The notes under the pieces were generated by a model. It had not been told where the DNA came from. It searched no databases and worked only from the letters and a program-made list of their open reading frames with translations. 64,000 bases of DNA from an uncultured Flavobacteriales bacterium (GTDB lineage Bacteria > Bacteroidota > Bacteroidia > Flavobacteriales_E > Vicingaceae), in contig CALCHN010000027.1 in assembly GCA_937901255.1 (NCBI GenBank), positions 62,001 to 126,000 of the forward strand, given 5' to 3'. Made by a program: the position numbers and the translations under genes. Positions 33,728 to 42,487 of the stretch are shown one piece after another (position 1 is the stretch's first letter; each line of letters starts with the position of its first letter).

Positions 33728-36382
33728 CTAAAACTCCTTATCTTCTTCCAACTCTTCTTCATTCGGGTTGGCAATTTTATCTAAAAACTTACGCAAGCCT
33801 TTTTTCTCTTTCTTCTTCTCACTTTCTTTTTTCTTTTTAGTATCTTCTTTGGTATTGTTGTCTTCGGCTTCTTCCCATTCAATTTTTAATCCGTCTTTTT
33901 TCTTGGGTTCTTCTTTGGTAAGGGTGGTGTCTTTTTTAAACCATCCAAACTCTTTGTTTAAAATGCTTTTTAAGGTTCTTTTTTCTTCTTGTATGTTTTC
34001 TTTCATGTTGCTTTTTAATCCTTCGGTATCGTAGCTTACTTTGTAATTTTTTACATTGCCCGTAATTTTTAAAAATACCGTTCCTTTTCCTAAACCATCA
34101 TCTTCTACATAACCAAATTCTTCATTTTGTTTTTTGCGTTTTTTGGCTTTATCCCATAGGATTTCGCTCAAATCTACTTTTACACGGTAATCTATATCGT
34201 TATTAAAATGGTGGCTTCCCGAAAGGGTTAAATTAACAGCCGAAGATTGTATTTCGGTTTTCGCAATGCTTATTACTTGCTTATTAATTTCTATAACCGT
34301 TTTTAACTGGTTAAACTTAATGCGTTTCAGTTCCTCTATTTCTATAAATTTACTTAACGCCATAACAGGCTCGTAATCTAACAATTCTCCATTTTTAATA
34401 ATAATGGTAGAGGAAGCATAAATTTTATCCTTATTTACGTTTAAGTGTTTATCCCAAACGGAAGCAAAATCTACCGCAATAGCAGCTTTACCTTTTAGGT
34501 TTTCGGCATCTAACGCTTTTTGTCCAAAATTTTCAAACTGATAAAACAGTTGGGTAATATCAATATCGAACATTTTAGCATTGCTGGTAATGAGCAACTC
34601 GTTGGGGTTTTCATTATCTAAGGCGATACTTCCTTTAATATGTCCGCCCATGGCATTAAAAGAAACATCGGTAGCCGAAAGTAAGTTGTCTTCCAATTGG
34701 ATAACGCCTCTAAAATTTTGTGCTTTAAATCGCCTGAACAAAAAAGTATCTATTTGTGTTGTAAAGGTAAAGGTGATGTTGTTGGGCAAACTTACTTCTT
34801 GCTCCGATTGGCTGGAAGAGGAAGATTGCAATAAAAAATCTTCTAACATAAATTTAGGAGATTTAAACGAAGCAGTTACCTCCAGCTTTTCATTTTCTAC
34901 AAATAAATACGCCAGCAAATTTTTAAAAACTCCCGAAATATATACCGGAGAACGATTTACCGTAGTGGTTAATGAATCAATTTTTATAAGGTTGTTGTTA
35001 AACTCAAAATAAGCATTGGCATTAATTAATTGGTAAGGCTTCGATTGCCATTTTAAATGCGTGTTGATGAGTTGAGCATTTCCTGTAGCATTAAGTTGTT
35101 GCAATTCCGAAGCTTTAATTTTTTGCAAGTTGCTGATGTAGCCTTTGTATGCCACGTTTAAAATAAGCTCTCCTGTGGCGGTTTCCAACGAATCTAATTT
35201 AAAAAATTCTTTCGCCATAGCAATGTCTATATTGGCTTCGGAAGTTAGCTGAATATAAGGGTTTTGGAAGTTGGCAATTTCATAGTTTCCTGAAATATGT
35301 CCCGCACCGAAATCGGCATTAAAATCGTTGATGTTTAGCTTGGTAGTTTGTGCATGGTTGTTTGTTCCATTGTTGTAAATTCCCGAAAAATGAATATTAG
35401 AAAGCTCATAACCTGATTTTTTTTCTTTTAAGTTTCCTGATTTTACCTGAAAATTGGCTTCTACATGAGGTGTTTTGGTAGCTGAAAATAATCCCGAAAC
35501 TTGAGCTTGATAATTAAATACACCTTTAGTATCGTAAGCCGCCAACGACTCCTGCATTTGTGCCGGAAGTAGGGAGAAAAGTGTAGCAAAATCTACATCT
35601 GTTCCTTTAGATTTAAGTTGCAAATCTAGTGCTTCGTTTTTATCTAAAATGATGCCCTCTAATTTAAAAATAAGCTCTTCTATGCTTACTTCTCCCGATT
35701 GTATTTTGTAACTTAATTGCTGTTTGTTCACCTCCACTTTTCCTTCAATAGTGATGTCTTTATCTTTTAGGAAAGCTTCATTTTTACTGTTTAGTTGGTT
35801 AATGTGTAAAGCAATGTTGGTCTCTAAATGGTAGTTATTTTCGTTAAAATTCCCTGAAAAATTCATTTTGGTTACTACCAAACCCATGTCTTGTTGCTTA
35901 AAATCGTTGAGGTAACTAAGGTCCACATTTTTAAATTGCACATCCGACAATTCAAAAGCAATTGCTTGGTTGGTGTTTTCTGGATTACTTTTCCAAAAAT
36001 GGAAATTATCTTTTCCTTGTTGATTGAAAAAAATGAAGGTGCTACCGTTTTCTACACTAATCTTTTTAAGCACGTATTTTTTGTTGAGCAAGTCGATAAT
36101 GTTAAACTGAAAATAAACCGATTTTACCTTTAATAAAGGTGACTTGTGATTAGTAGAAGCAATCTCCACCTCTTTAAACTCTACCGAAGCATAAGGAAAT
36201 TTTTTGAGCACGGAAAAGTCAAGATCTTTTACATTTATTGGCACATTTACCTGTTCGTTTATGGCTTCAACAATGTATTTTTTAATTTCTTTTTCATAAA
36301 AAGAAGACATTACAATGCTAAAAGTGGTGATTAACACCAACAGCACTACTAATGAATATCCAATGATTTTAAGCCAACGCAT
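33728..36382 (-). CDS. AsmA-like membrane-anchored envelope protein
   Basis: 884 residues. One N-terminal membrane anchor (IIGYSLVVLLVLITTFSIVM) is followed by a chorein/AsmA N-terminal pattern (VNVPINVKDLDFSVLKKFPYASVEFKEVEI) and a long repetitive beta-rich body. AsmA-like proteins are long periplasmic bridges implicated in lipid transport to the outer membrane. The last 100 residues are strongly charged (KKKKESEKKKEKKG and a DEED-type end), unlike the body. Monocistronic by position; the upstream gap holds the palindromic element at 36.6 kb. Function is by family only. Confidence 0.85.
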   Translation of the reverse strand: MRWLKIIGYSLVVLLVLITTFSIVMSSFYEKEIKKYIVEAINEQVNVPINVKDLDFSVLKKFPYASVEFKEVEIASTNHKSPLLKVKSVYFQFNIIDLLNKKYVLKKISVENGSTFIFFNQQGKDNFHFWKSNPENTNQAIAFELSDVQFKNVDLSYLNDFKQQDMGLVVTKMNFSGNFNENNYHLETNIALHINQLNSKNEAFLKDKDITIEGKVEVNKQQLSYKIQSGEVSIEELIFKLEGIILDKNEALDLQLKSKGTDVDFATLFSLLPAQMQESLAAYDTKGVFNYQAQVSGLFSATKTPHVEANFQVKSGNLKEKKSGYELSNIHFSGIYNNGTNNHAQTTKLNINDFNADFGAGHISGNYEIANFQNPYIQLTSEANIDIAMAKEFFKLDSLETATGELILNVAYKGYISNLQKIKASELQQLNATGNAQLINTHLKWQSKPYQLINANAYFEFNNNLIKIDSLTTTVNRSPVYISGVFKNLLAYLFVENEKLEVTASFKSPKFMLEDFLLQSSSSSQSEQEVSLPNNITFTFTTQIDTFLFRRFKAQNFRGVIQLEDNLLSATDVSFNAMGGHIKGSIALDNENPNELLITSNAKMFDIDITQLFYQFENFGQKALDAENLKGKAAIAVDFASVWDKHLNVNKDKIYASSTIIIKNGELLDYEPVMALSKFIEIEELKRIKFNQLKTVIEINKQVISIAKTEIQSSAVNLTLSGSHHFNNDIDYRVKVDLSEILWDKAKKRKKQNEEFGYVEDDGLGKGTVFLKITGNVKNYKVSYDTEGLKSNMKENIQEEKRTLKSILNKEFGWFKKDTTLTKEEPKKKDGLKIEWEEAEDNNTKEDTKKKKESEKKKEKKGLRKFLDKIANPNEEELEEDKEF

Positions 36383-36614
36383 AAGCTATGAAACGGAAAT
36401 AATGATTTTCTATTTTATTTGTATGATGAAGCTTCCAATTAATCATCTAGCTAAATGCTGAATATATTAAAAACTCATCTCAAAATTAAATGTGTTTGCT
36501 GCTAAAAAAACACCTTTAATAAGTTTTAATTAACAATGGGTTGTGAAGGTGGATAGTTAGTTTATTAGTTTATAAGGTTAAAAGTTTAGAGATGTATAGA
36601 AAACCATTATATCA

Positions 36615-36774
36615 TGTCATTCAGGAGGAATCTTGTTGAGTAGAGGCAAGGAATCTCCAAGTTTTCCTTCAATAAAACTTGAAAGGAAAGCTTAATGAGT
36701 AATTGCTTCCCTTTATTCATTATCACAAAACTAAATTTCACCTTTCATCCAAACAAGGTTTCTCCTGAATGACA
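36615..36774. repeat. Palindromic MITE-like element of 160 bp
   Basis: Terminal inverted repeats: TGTCATTCAGGAG (36615-36627) and CTCCTGAATGACA (36762-36774), identical over 13 bases and continuing imperfectly to about 20. The interior is AT-rich with no ORF. It explains most of the 472-base gap between the AsmA-like gene and the next gene; the rest is AT-rich spacer plus a promoter. Confidence 0.75.
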
Positions 36775-36842
36775 AATAGGGAAACCTCAAACGAGTTTGC
36801 GAGTTCAACGAAGTTAAACAAGAAACTTTCAACACTTTTTTA

Positions 36843-36850
36843 TACCTTTG
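36843..36850 (+). promoter_or_regulatory. -7 promoter box immediately before the secG operon
   Basis: TACCTTTG at 36843-36850 matches TAnnTTTG and ends 4 bases before the ATG at 36855. The expected start of transcription is at or next to that ATG, so the mRNA would be leaderless. No convincing -33 TTTG at the usual distance, which weakens the call. Confidence 0.5.
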
Positions 36851-36854
36851 CTCT

Positions 36855-37739
36855 ATGCAGCAATCGCAATTTATAGAAAGTATTAAAAACCCTACCTTGT
36901 TGAGCCAAAATACCAATGAGCTTAAATTTGTGGTGGATGAATTTCCTTATTGCCAAACTGCTCATTTGATGTATGCTGGCTTACTCAAAAAAAATGACGA
37001 TATTTTATTTGAAGAATACCTTAAAAAAGCCGCTGTTTATTGTACCGACAGACAACATCTATTTTATCAGTTACATGCTATTGTTGAGGAAAATATTGAA
37101 AAAAAATTAGAAGAAAAATCAACGAATAAAGAAGATAAGATTGAAGAAGAAGTAGCGTTGGTTGATGAAGTGGTTGAAGAAAAAGCAACAACGAAGCAAG
37201 TTGAAGAAGCAACACCAAAAGAACCTACAAAAATTGATGCTTTAGAGCAACAATTAAGAGCCGCAGCAATTAATAGCTATATTTTACTGGAAACGGAAGA
37301 AGAAAAACAAAAATCGAGTTTTCCAGAACAACCAACAACTGAAAAAGAAGAAGCTAAAACTAATCAGCCTACTTTTGATGTGGATTCGCCCCATTCTTTT
37401 ACTGAATGGTTATCGCATTTTAAAGGCGATGCTCCAGTTATTAATGATGCTAAAACCAACACATCTAACATCGATAAATTTGATTTAATTAATAAGTTTA
37501 TTCAAGAAGATCCTAAAATTCAACCTAAAAAGACCGAATTTTACTCCCCAATAAACATGGCAAGACTAAGTGTGGTAGATAATTCTGACATGGTAAGCGA
37601 GACGCTAGCCCTTATCCACGTTGATCAGGGACATTATCAGAAAGCAATAGAAATGTATGAAAAATTAAGTTTGAAATATCCAAAAAAAAGCAGTTATTTT
37701 GCAACCCAAATTAAAAATTTAAAACAAAAACAAAAATAA
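36855..37739 (+). CDS. Conserved hypothetical protein upstream of secG
   Basis: 294 residues with a helical N-terminal part (SQFIESIKNPTLLSQNTNEL ... EFPYCQTAHLMYAGLLKKND), a highly charged, probably disordered middle (KKLEEKSTNKEDKIEEEVAL and further E/K-rich repeats), and a C-terminal TPR-like pair ending MYEKLSLKYPKKSSYFATQI. It overlaps secG by one base (TAATG), so the two are translationally coupled. No enzyme motif; a scaffold or tether function is possible but not shown. Confidence 0.75.
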   Translation: MQQSQFIESIKNPTLLSQNTNELKFVVDEFPYCQTAHLMYAGLLKKNDDILFEEYLKKAAVYCTDRQHLFYQLHAIVEENIEKKLEEKSTNKEDKIEEEVALVDEVVEEKATTKQVEEATPKEPTKIDALEQQLRAAAINSYILLETEEEKQKSSFPEQPTTEKEEAKTNQPTFDVDSPHSFTEWLSHFKGDAPVINDAKTNTSNIDKFDLINKFIQEDPKIQPKKTEFYSPINMARLSVVDNSDMVSETLALIHVDQGHYQKAIEMYEKLSLKYPKKSSYFATQIKNLKQKQK

Positions 37740-38083
37740 TGTTTACACTTATCACAGTATTAGTTATCATCATCTGCTTCTTGCTTTTGTTGATTGTATT
37801 AATTCAAAACCCAAAAGGTGGTTTAGATTCAGCTTTTTCTGCCAATAACCAAATTATGGGTGTTAGAAAAACAACTAACTTTTTAGAAAAAGCAACATGG
37901 ACTTTAGGGATTGCTTTGGTAGTATTGAGTATTGCTTCATCTGCTGTTAACCCAACAAAAACGGTTACTGATGGCGAAGCTGGTGATTCAAAAATTCAAG
38001 AATTAATTGATGAGAAAGCTGCTCCTACAATGCCAAACATGAACAATGCACCTGTACCAGCTCAAGAAAATCAAGAAAAATAA
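37739..38083 (+). CDS. secG: Preprotein translocase subunit SecG
   Basis: 114 residues. Two membrane segments (residues 3-23 and about 57-75) around the conserved loop LIQNPKGGLDSAFSA, which is diagnostic. SecG assists SecYE during Sec export. The C-terminus is an acidic tail with alternating A, P and N. Coupled to the upstream gene and closed by a terminator. Confidence 0.93.
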   Translation: MFTLITVLVIIICFLLLLIVLIQNPKGGLDSAFSANNQIMGVRKTTNFLEKATWTLGIALVVLSIASSAVNPTKTVTDGEAGDSKIQELIDEKAAPTMPNMNNAPVPAQENQEK

Positions 38084-38102
38084 TACCTAATTAACTTTCA
38101 AT

Positions 38103-38135
38103 AAAAGCAAGGGTTTAATTATCCTTGCTTTTTTT
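38103..38135 (+). terminator. Rho-independent terminator after secG
   Basis: AAAAGCAAGG (38103-38112) and CCTTGCTTTT (38123-38132) with a 10-base loop, followed by T tract to 38135. It falls 12 bases before the next start, so the EamA gene needs its own promoter. Confidence 0.92.
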
Positions 38136-38147
38136 ATGCCTTAAAAA

Positions 38148-39056
38148 ATGTTTCAACAATATAAATATCATTTTTGGCTACATGTAGTGGTACTCATTTT
38201 CGGGTTAACCGGAATTTTAGGCAAATTGATTTCTGCCAACTCGTATTTATTGGTTTGGTATAGAGTTTTAATTGGTGTGGCAGCTATTGCTATTTATTTT
38301 TTAATAAGCAAACACTCTTTTAAAATCAACAAAAAAATACTGAAACAAACCTTTATGGTGGGGTGTTTAATTGCCATACATTGGGTGGCTTTTTTTGAAG
38401 CAATAAAACAATCTACTGTTTCTATAGCATTAGTTTGCTTATCGAGCAGTACCTTATTTACTGCACTGATTGAACCGCTTTATTTTAAAAGAAAAATTAA
38501 AGGATACGAGTTGTTTTTGGGCTTATTAATTATTGTTGGCTTAGTACTGATTTTCAATTTTGAATTTAGCTATTTAACAGGAATTGTATTGGGTATTTTA
38601 GCGGCAGTATTTAGCTCTTGGTTTACGGTAATTAATGGTGTTTTAGTGAAAGAAACCAACTCCAAAACGCTTTCTTTTTATGAGTTATTAGGAGCTTTAC
38701 TCATTTTATCGAGTTACTTAATTTTTACGAACCTCGGCAATATGGAAGCTTTTCTTATTCCGGTTTCAGATATAAAATGGTTATTAATTTTAGGCATAAT
38801 TTGTACTGCTTTTGCTTTTATTATGTCGGTAGAAGTAATGAAAAAAATTTCTCCGTTTACGGTAGTAATTTCTATTAATTTAGAACCTATTTATTCTATT
38901 ATAATTGCTGTAATACTTTGGCCGGAAAGTGAAATCATGTCAACAGGATTTTATGTAGGAATGTGCATTGTGCTTTCAGCTATCTTTTTAAATGCCTTCT
39001 TTAAATTTAGAGCTGATAAAAAGACCAAAAGTGTTATTGGGAAAGTAATTGAATAA
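38148..39056 (+). CDS. EamA/DMT-family membrane transporter
   Basis: 302 residues with ten hydrophobic segments arranged as two EamA repeats (for example VGCLIAIHWVAFFEAIKQST and WLLILGIICTAFAFIMSVEV). Drug/metabolite transporters of this type export amino acids or metabolites; substrate unknown. The last residues (SVIGKVIE) come from a 29-base sequence that is repeated twice more downstream, the third copy being the end of the LytTR gene, so the native C-terminus may have been replaced. Confidence 0.88.
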   Translation: MFQQYKYHFWLHVVVLIFGLTGILGKLISANSYLLVWYRVLIGVAAIAIYFLISKHSFKINKKILKQTFMVGCLIAIHWVAFFEAIKQSTVSIALVCLSSSTLFTALIEPLYFKRKIKGYELFLGLLIIVGLVLIFNFEFSYLTGIVLGILAAVFSSWFTVINGVLVKETNSKTLSFYELLGALLILSSYLIFTNLGNMEAFLIPVSDIKWLLILGIICTAFAFIMSVEVMKKISPFTVVISINLEPIYSIIIAVILWPESEIMSTGFYVGMCIVLSAIFLNAFFKFRADKKTKSVIGKVIE

Positions 39057-39474
39057 ATTCTGTTAACAATTAAGTTTGGAGTTGGTTCAAATGTGAAAGT
39101 TAGATGAGTTTTTTTACTCTCCCCCTAACCCCCTCTCTTTAAAGAGAGGGGGAAAAGTTATCGCAAGAGAACTTGGGGGTGAGTTGAATAAAACATTTAC
39201 CCACACCTATTATCATAAATTAAGTTATTGGGAAAGTAATTGAATAAACTCTGTTACCAATTAAGTTATATTTTTAAAGTTGTTATGATTTAACTTTGGG
39301 CGTTCGTGCAAATGTGAAAGTTAGATGAGTTTTTTTACTCTCCCCCTAACCCCCTCTCTTTAAAGAGAGGGGGAAAAGTTATCGCAAGAGAACTTGGGGG
39401 TGAGTTGAATAAAACATTTACCCACACCTATTATCATAAATTAAGTTATTGGGAAAGTAATTGAATAAACTCTG
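39034..39474. repeat. Tandem duplication carrying palindromic repeats and gene ends
   Basis: A 29-base unit starting TTATTGGGAAAGTAATTGAA occurs at 39034, 39225 and 39446 (one mismatch). It alternates with a longer block, so that 39088-39253 and 39309-39474 are an identical 166-base direct repeat 221 bases apart. Each block contains the palindromic element (39117-39186 and 39338-39407) also seen at 6.4 kb. The first 29-base copy encodes the last residues of the EamA transporter (plus strand) and the last copy the end of the LytTR gene (minus strand). No gene lies between. Confidence 0.92.
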
Positions 39475-40198
39475 CTTTTTTTCTTCGGGAGACTTCTAGC
39501 TTAGAGCCATCAGTCATTATAACATAACCACCATCTCCTCTAACATATTTTTTTACATGAAGTAAATTAATGTAATACGAGCGGTGAATTCTGTAAAATT
39601 TTTCATTAACCAACATTTCTTCATACTCACCAATTTGTTTTGACGTAACAAAGTGTTTGTCTTGACCAACCACATGCACATCGGTATAACTTCCTTCAGA
39701 ATGAAATCGGATAATGTCTTTTATTTTAATAAAATTCAACCCTTCACCATCATGGATAACAATTTTTTGTTCTTGTCCGCTATCACCAGAAGATAAATTA
39801 TTGAGTAGCGTTTTTAGTTTGTTATTGGTTAATTCTTGGTTCCTAATTTTTGATTTAAATCGGTTTATGGCAGCTTCTAACTCATCTGCATCAATGGGTT
39901 TTAATAAATAATCTAACGCACTATATTTAATGGCTTTTATAGCATAATGATCATAAGCGGTAGTAAAAATTACATCAAAATTGATATTTTCTAACTTCTC
40001 TAGTAAATCAAAACCATTTTCTCCTGGCATTTCAATGTCTAAAAACAACAAATCGGGTTGATGTTCTTCAATAGCCGAAATAGCTTCTTTTGCATTGGCT
40101 GCTTGAGCTTTAATTTCTATATCAAAGAACTCTTTTAAGATGGTAGCCAAATGCTCTCTTCCGCCTTTTTCGTCATCTACTATAATTGCTTTATACAT
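39446..40198 (-). CDS. LytTR-family response regulator
   Basis: 250 residues. Receiver domain 1-120 with phospho-acceptor D54 in LLFLDIEMPG, the acidic pair DDE at 8-10, and K in the KPIDADEL segment. DNA-binding LytTR domain in the C-terminal half (IKIKDIIRFHSEGSYTDVHV, FYRIHRSYYINLLHVKKYVRGDGGY, ending VSRRKKAEFIQLLSQ). Its partner is the histidine kinase 11 bases upstream. Targets unknown. Its 3' end is part of the duplicated sequence at 39.0-39.5 kb. Confidence 0.95.
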   Translation of the reverse strand: MYKAIIVDDEKGGREHLATILKEFFDIEIKAQAANAKEAISAIEEHQPDLLFLDIEMPGENGFDLLEKLENINFDVIFTTAYDHYAIKAIKYSALDYLLKPIDADELEAAINRFKSKIRNQELTNNKLKTLLNNLSSGDSGQEQKIVIHDGEGLNFIKIKDIIRFHSEGSYTDVHVVGQDKHFVTSKQIGEYEEMLVNEKFYRIHRSYYINLLHVKKYVRGDGGYVIMTDGSKLEVSRRKKAEFIQLLSQ

Positions 40199-40209
40199 AT
40201 TTTCACTAT

Positions 40210-42378
40210 TTAAATTGGCACATATAATTCCACCCGTGTTCCTGCCGGTTGGTTGTTTATTTTAAGGTCGTTTATTTTTACAGAAAGTTGATTGCCATTA
40301 AGCGAGTTTAACAGCTCTACTCGTTCTTTAGTAATGTTCATCCCAAAAGAAGGTGAAGTAGTATTTTGCTTAAGTTTAATAGCATTTTCACGTCCAATTC
40401 CGTTATCTTCAACTACACATTTTAACAAATGTTCATTTTCCGGTAAAAACTGTATTCTAATTATTCCATTTCCCTCTTTATGCGATATTCCGTGCCAAAT
40501 GGCATTTTCAACATAAGGCTGAATTAGCATTGATGGTATTTGTTCGTATTGCGTATCTATGGTTTCATCCACCAAAATTTCATACGAAAACTTGTTGTTT
40601 AATCGCAGTTGTTCTAACTCCAAATATAAGGTAAGTGTTTCTATTTCGTCTTTTAAAGAAATTCGCTGACGTTTAGTATTGGCTAGGGTAGCTCGCATCA
40701 GTTTAGCAAATTTGCTTAGGTAAATGGAAGCATCTTTACTTTCGTTTTTAGAAATAAAATTTTGGATAGAATTAAGCGTATTAAAAATAAAGTGCGGATT
40801 CATTTGCGAGCGAAGTGCTTGTAATTCTGATGCTAATGCTCTTTGTTTTTGTTCTTCAATTTGTTTGTTTTTTAGTTGATTTTGCTTTTGGATTAAAAAG
40901 TAGATTAAAAATCCGATAATAATTACAGCAAAAACAAGGGTTAATAAAAACCATGCTGACAAATAAAATGGAGGTTGAATGGTAAATGAAATAACTGAAG
41001 GCATGGTACTCCAAATTCCAGAATCGTTCATGGCAAAAACTTTAAATGTATAGCTGCCAGGAGTTAATGAGGTGTAATAAATTGAGGTATTTACGGTATA
41101 AATCCATTCTTTATCAAAGCCTTCTAACATGTATTTATATTGAATACCAGATGGACTATTGCTTATTCCACTAATATTAAATTCTATCGCATTGTTTTCG
41201 TGGCTCAACTCATAATGACTTAATGTGGCGGTGTCTTTACCGTTAATTTTCACACTATTTATAAAAACCGATGGAGGCAAAGAATCTTGTCTAACTCTAT
41301 CTGTTCTAATGGTTTTAGAGTTGATTGGTTTTTCTGTTTGTTGGTCAACAGGTAAATTTTTTAAAATAAATTTGCTTTGTACTTTTTCGTTTTCAATTTC
41401 TGTAGATGAAAAAATAGCCGGAGAACTGTAGGTTATAGTGGAGTTAACATCTATGTTTTCTAGTTCATTTTCAAGTTTAAAAACACCATTGCCGGAAGTG
41501 CCGAACCATAAGTTGCCTTTAGCATCTTCAGCCACAGAAATAACGGTTTGATTTCCTAAATATCGTGTAATATTACTTTCTTTCAAACTTCCATCGGCAT
41601 AAGAAATGATGCCACCACTATTTAGTGCAAACCAAATTTTGCCTTGCGAATCTTGAAAAATAAATTCTACATTTTTTTCTACAAAAATTCTATTCAAGAA
41701 AGTAGCATTGTTAAACCTTATTACTTCGTGCTGTTTAGAAAACAAGTAGGTTTTATCTTGTAGTTGAACAATGTTTGTCCTAGAGTTTCCTGCTGCTTCT
41801 GCTAATGGAATAGTATAGCTATTGGAATTGGTATTAACAAAAAGTTCGTTTTTAGAAGTGTTTTGGTTGTTTCCAGAAATTAATTTGCCATTAAACTTTA
41901 CAACAAAATAGGGGTAAGGATTTAATTTTAAGTTGGAAATGGTTTCGGTTTTTAAGTCAATTTGAATTAAAGCACTACCAACAATAGTACTTATATAAAA
42001 AGCAGAATCGGCAAAAATTACAGAGTTAATAATTTTGTTTTCCACTCGTTTTTGAACCAATTTATTAAAAGGAAAAGGAACAAGTTGATTGTTTTTTATT
42101 TCAAAAATTTCTCCATAAATACTCCAAACGTAAAGGTTGTTAGGGGTTTTTATAAATTTAGAAAGGTTTTCTTCAGTAATAATTTTAGATAGGTTATTGT
42201 TTTTTATTTCAAAAACACCTTCGCTGCTAATAAACAGCATTTTATTTTTATGTTCAACAATGTCGTTAAATTGCAGGTAAGGAGAAGTGGAAGACTTGTA
42301 ATTAGTAAAAGAAGGATTTTGAGCGAAAAGAACTTCACTAAAAATAACGAATTGTATGATGATTATTAATCTTAACAA
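40210..42378 (-). CDS. Sensor histidine kinase, propeller/Y_Y_Y input with His_kinase (LytS-type)
   Basis: 722 residues. A signal peptide (IIIIQFVIFSEVLFAQ) is followed by a short beta-propeller sensor with two-component-regulator-propeller motifs (GKIWFALNSGG, GNLWFGTSGNG), a Y_Y_Y domain (YKYMLEGFDKEW, LTPGSYTFKVFA), one membrane segment (about 477-497) and the cytoplasmic kinase with phospho-acceptor H529 in NPHFIFNTLNSIQ and the G-box VVEDNGIGREN. The propeller is shorter than in hybrid two-component systems of Bacteroides. The only start in the frame is TTG 42378; no ATG is available upstream before a stop. Forms a two-component pair with the LytTR regulator. Confidence 0.92.
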   Translation of the reverse strand: MLRLIIIIQFVIFSEVLFAQNPSFTNYKSSTSPYLQFNDIVEHKNKMLFISSEGVFEIKNNNLSKIITEENLSKFIKTPNNLYVWSIYGEIFEIKNNQLVPFPFNKLVQKRVENKIINSVIFADSAFYISTIVGSALIQIDLKTETISNLKLNPYPYFVVKFNGKLISGNNQNTSKNELFVNTNSNSYTIPLAEAAGNSRTNIVQLQDKTYLFSKQHEVIRFNNATFLNRIFVEKNVEFIFQDSQGKIWFALNSGGIISYADGSLKESNITRYLGNQTVISVAEDAKGNLWFGTSGNGVFKLENELENIDVNSTITYSSPAIFSSTEIENEKVQSKFILKNLPVDQQTEKPINSKTIRTDRVRQDSLPPSVFINSVKINGKDTATLSHYELSHENNAIEFNISGISNSPSGIQYKYMLEGFDKEWIYTVNTSIYYTSLTPGSYTFKVFAMNDSGIWSTMPSVISFTIQPPFYLSAWFLLTLVFAVIIIGFLIYFLIQKQNQLKNKQIEEQKQRALASELQALRSQMNPHFIFNTLNSIQNFISKNESKDASIYLSKFAKLMRATLANTKRQRISLKDEIETLTLYLELEQLRLNNKFSYEILVDETIDTQYEQIPSMLIQPYVENAIWHGISHKEGNGIIRIQFLPENEHLLKCVVEDNGIGRENAIKLKQNTTSPSFGMNITKERVELLNSLNGNQLSVKINDLKINNQPAGTRVELYVPI

Positions 42379-42487
42379 AGCTCCAAAATTTTTGATGAAA
42401 AGTAGTGATTTTTTGTTTTACAATCAACAACTAATATGGTTTTGGTCGTTTTTAATATATAAACGGTAGGGTTTAGTATATAAAAGG

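Noticed and set aside
39057..39445. CRISPR-like array at 39 kb
   Set aside because: The repeats are 166 and 29 bases long with no spacers of uniform length; it is a tandem duplication with palindromic elements.
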